A stretch of 64,000 nt of DNA from NCBI GenBank assembly GCA_023653115.1, contig JAMNXO010000001.1:434001-498000 (forward strand). Reading direction: 5' to 3'. Shown one piece after another: positions 63,826 to 64,000 of the stretch (position 1 is the stretch's first letter; each line of letters starts with the position of its first letter). The stretch comes from Erythrobacter sp. Lineage in GTDB: Bacteria > Pseudomonadota > Alphaproteobacteria > Sphingomonadales > Sphingomonadaceae. The position numbers and the translations under genes were made by a program. Under the pieces are notes generated by a model. The model searched no databases, was not told the DNA's origin, and saw only the letters and a program-made list of their open reading frames with translations.

Positions 63826-64000
63826 TTACTCGCCGAAGGTGCGGCTCCACCAGCCTTTGCGCGGCTTGCCGCCGGCATCGTCGGCCGGAGCTTCGGGCGC
63901 GGGCTGCGAAACTTCGGCCACTTCCGCGGGCGAGGGATCGGCGGCCTTGGCCTTGCGCGGCGCACGCTTGCGCTTGGGCTTTTCCTCTGCGGCAGGCGCC
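63826..64000 (-). CDS. rne: C-terminal end of probable ribonuclease E (partial)
   Basis: The last 57 residues of a minus-strand gene whose start lies beyond the window. They are Lys/Arg/Pro rich (EEKPKRKRAPRKAKA) and end in GGKPRKGWWSRTFGE, as in the disordered tail of RNase E in sphingomonads. That identity is inferred from the tail only. RNase E is the main mRNA-decay endonuclease; the catalytic part is not visible. Rne and RppH would act in the same decay pathway. Confidence 0.6.
   Translation of the reverse strand, partial: APAAEEKPKRKRAPRKAKAADPSPAEVAEVSQPAPEAPADDAGGKPRKGWWSRTFGE

Overview
The window is high-GC, densely coded chromosomal DNA of an alphaproteobacterium. Protein sequences and gene content point to the Sphingomonadales, most likely the Erythrobacteraceae (Erythrobacter/Porphyrobacter relatives): a LolC-type permease with LolD, RppH, a replicative DnaE with Asp401/Asp403, ETF-ubiquinone oxidoreductase, an N-formylglutamate amidohydrolase, and a full XrtA (exosortase A) exopolysaccharide locus of the kind seen in this group. 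This placement is an inference from protein resemblance; there is no rRNA or tRNA gene to confirm it. No stretch above 300 bases lacks a gene. The largest gaps are about 250 bases (59452-59699), 224 bases (16248-16470) and 205 bases (44664-44868).

Layout. 1-16.2 kb: the end of an M56 (BlaR1-like) membrane protease, a YpfJ-like zinc peptidase with a secreted unknown protein, a 3-hydroxybutyrate dehydrogenase coupled to an M28 lipoprotein peptidase, guaB with an RsmB-type rRNA methyltransferase and a TPR protein, rppH with an esterase, a YdjM-like membrane hydrolase, a palindromic repeat, photolyase, a serine hydrolase lipoprotein, a PilZ protein, an SDR and purF. 16.4-24 kb: lolCD, glutathione peroxidase, dnaE, then an OmpA-type outer membrane protein behind a clear terminator. 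24-39 kb: an acyl-CoA ligase/GNAT/DUF1330 run, an esterase lipoprotein, moaB, a soluble lytic transglycosylase, a degenerate uracil-DNA glycosylase homologue, ETF-QO, a small orphan, ispE with an N-formylglutamate amidohydrolase, ilvD, a small lipoprotein, nnrD and a TrmA/RlmD-type RNA methyltransferase.

39-57 kb is the outstanding region, an 18 kb XrtA/PEP-CTERM exopolysaccharide locus in three transcription units. A leftward unit holds an acyltransferase, an acyl carrier protein and two unusual hydrolases. A rightward pair holds an acyl/amino-acid ligase and a PLP decarboxylase. A twelve-gene-scale rightward operon holds the polysaccharide export lipoprotein, chain-length regulator, autokinase, beta-barrel, ATPase, deacetylase, FemAB-like protein, glycosyltransferase, exosortase and asparagine-synthase-like amidotransferase. 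The carrier protein, ligase, decarboxylase and acyltransferases look like a side pathway that makes and transfers a small decorating group, but its product is unknown. No PEP-CTERM substrate, priming glycosyltransferase, flippase or polymerase lies in the window.

57-64 kb: zapE, a thioesterase and sdhB on the minus strand, an SDR, a divergent pair made of a Ddl-like ATP-grasp ligase and an unassigned PLP enzyme, a methyltransferase, a strong bidirectional terminator, and the C-terminal end of a probable ribonuclease E. Convergent genes are packed almost without spacers (for example the shared CTAG stop at 57026-57029), so only two obvious intrinsic terminators separate opposing genes.
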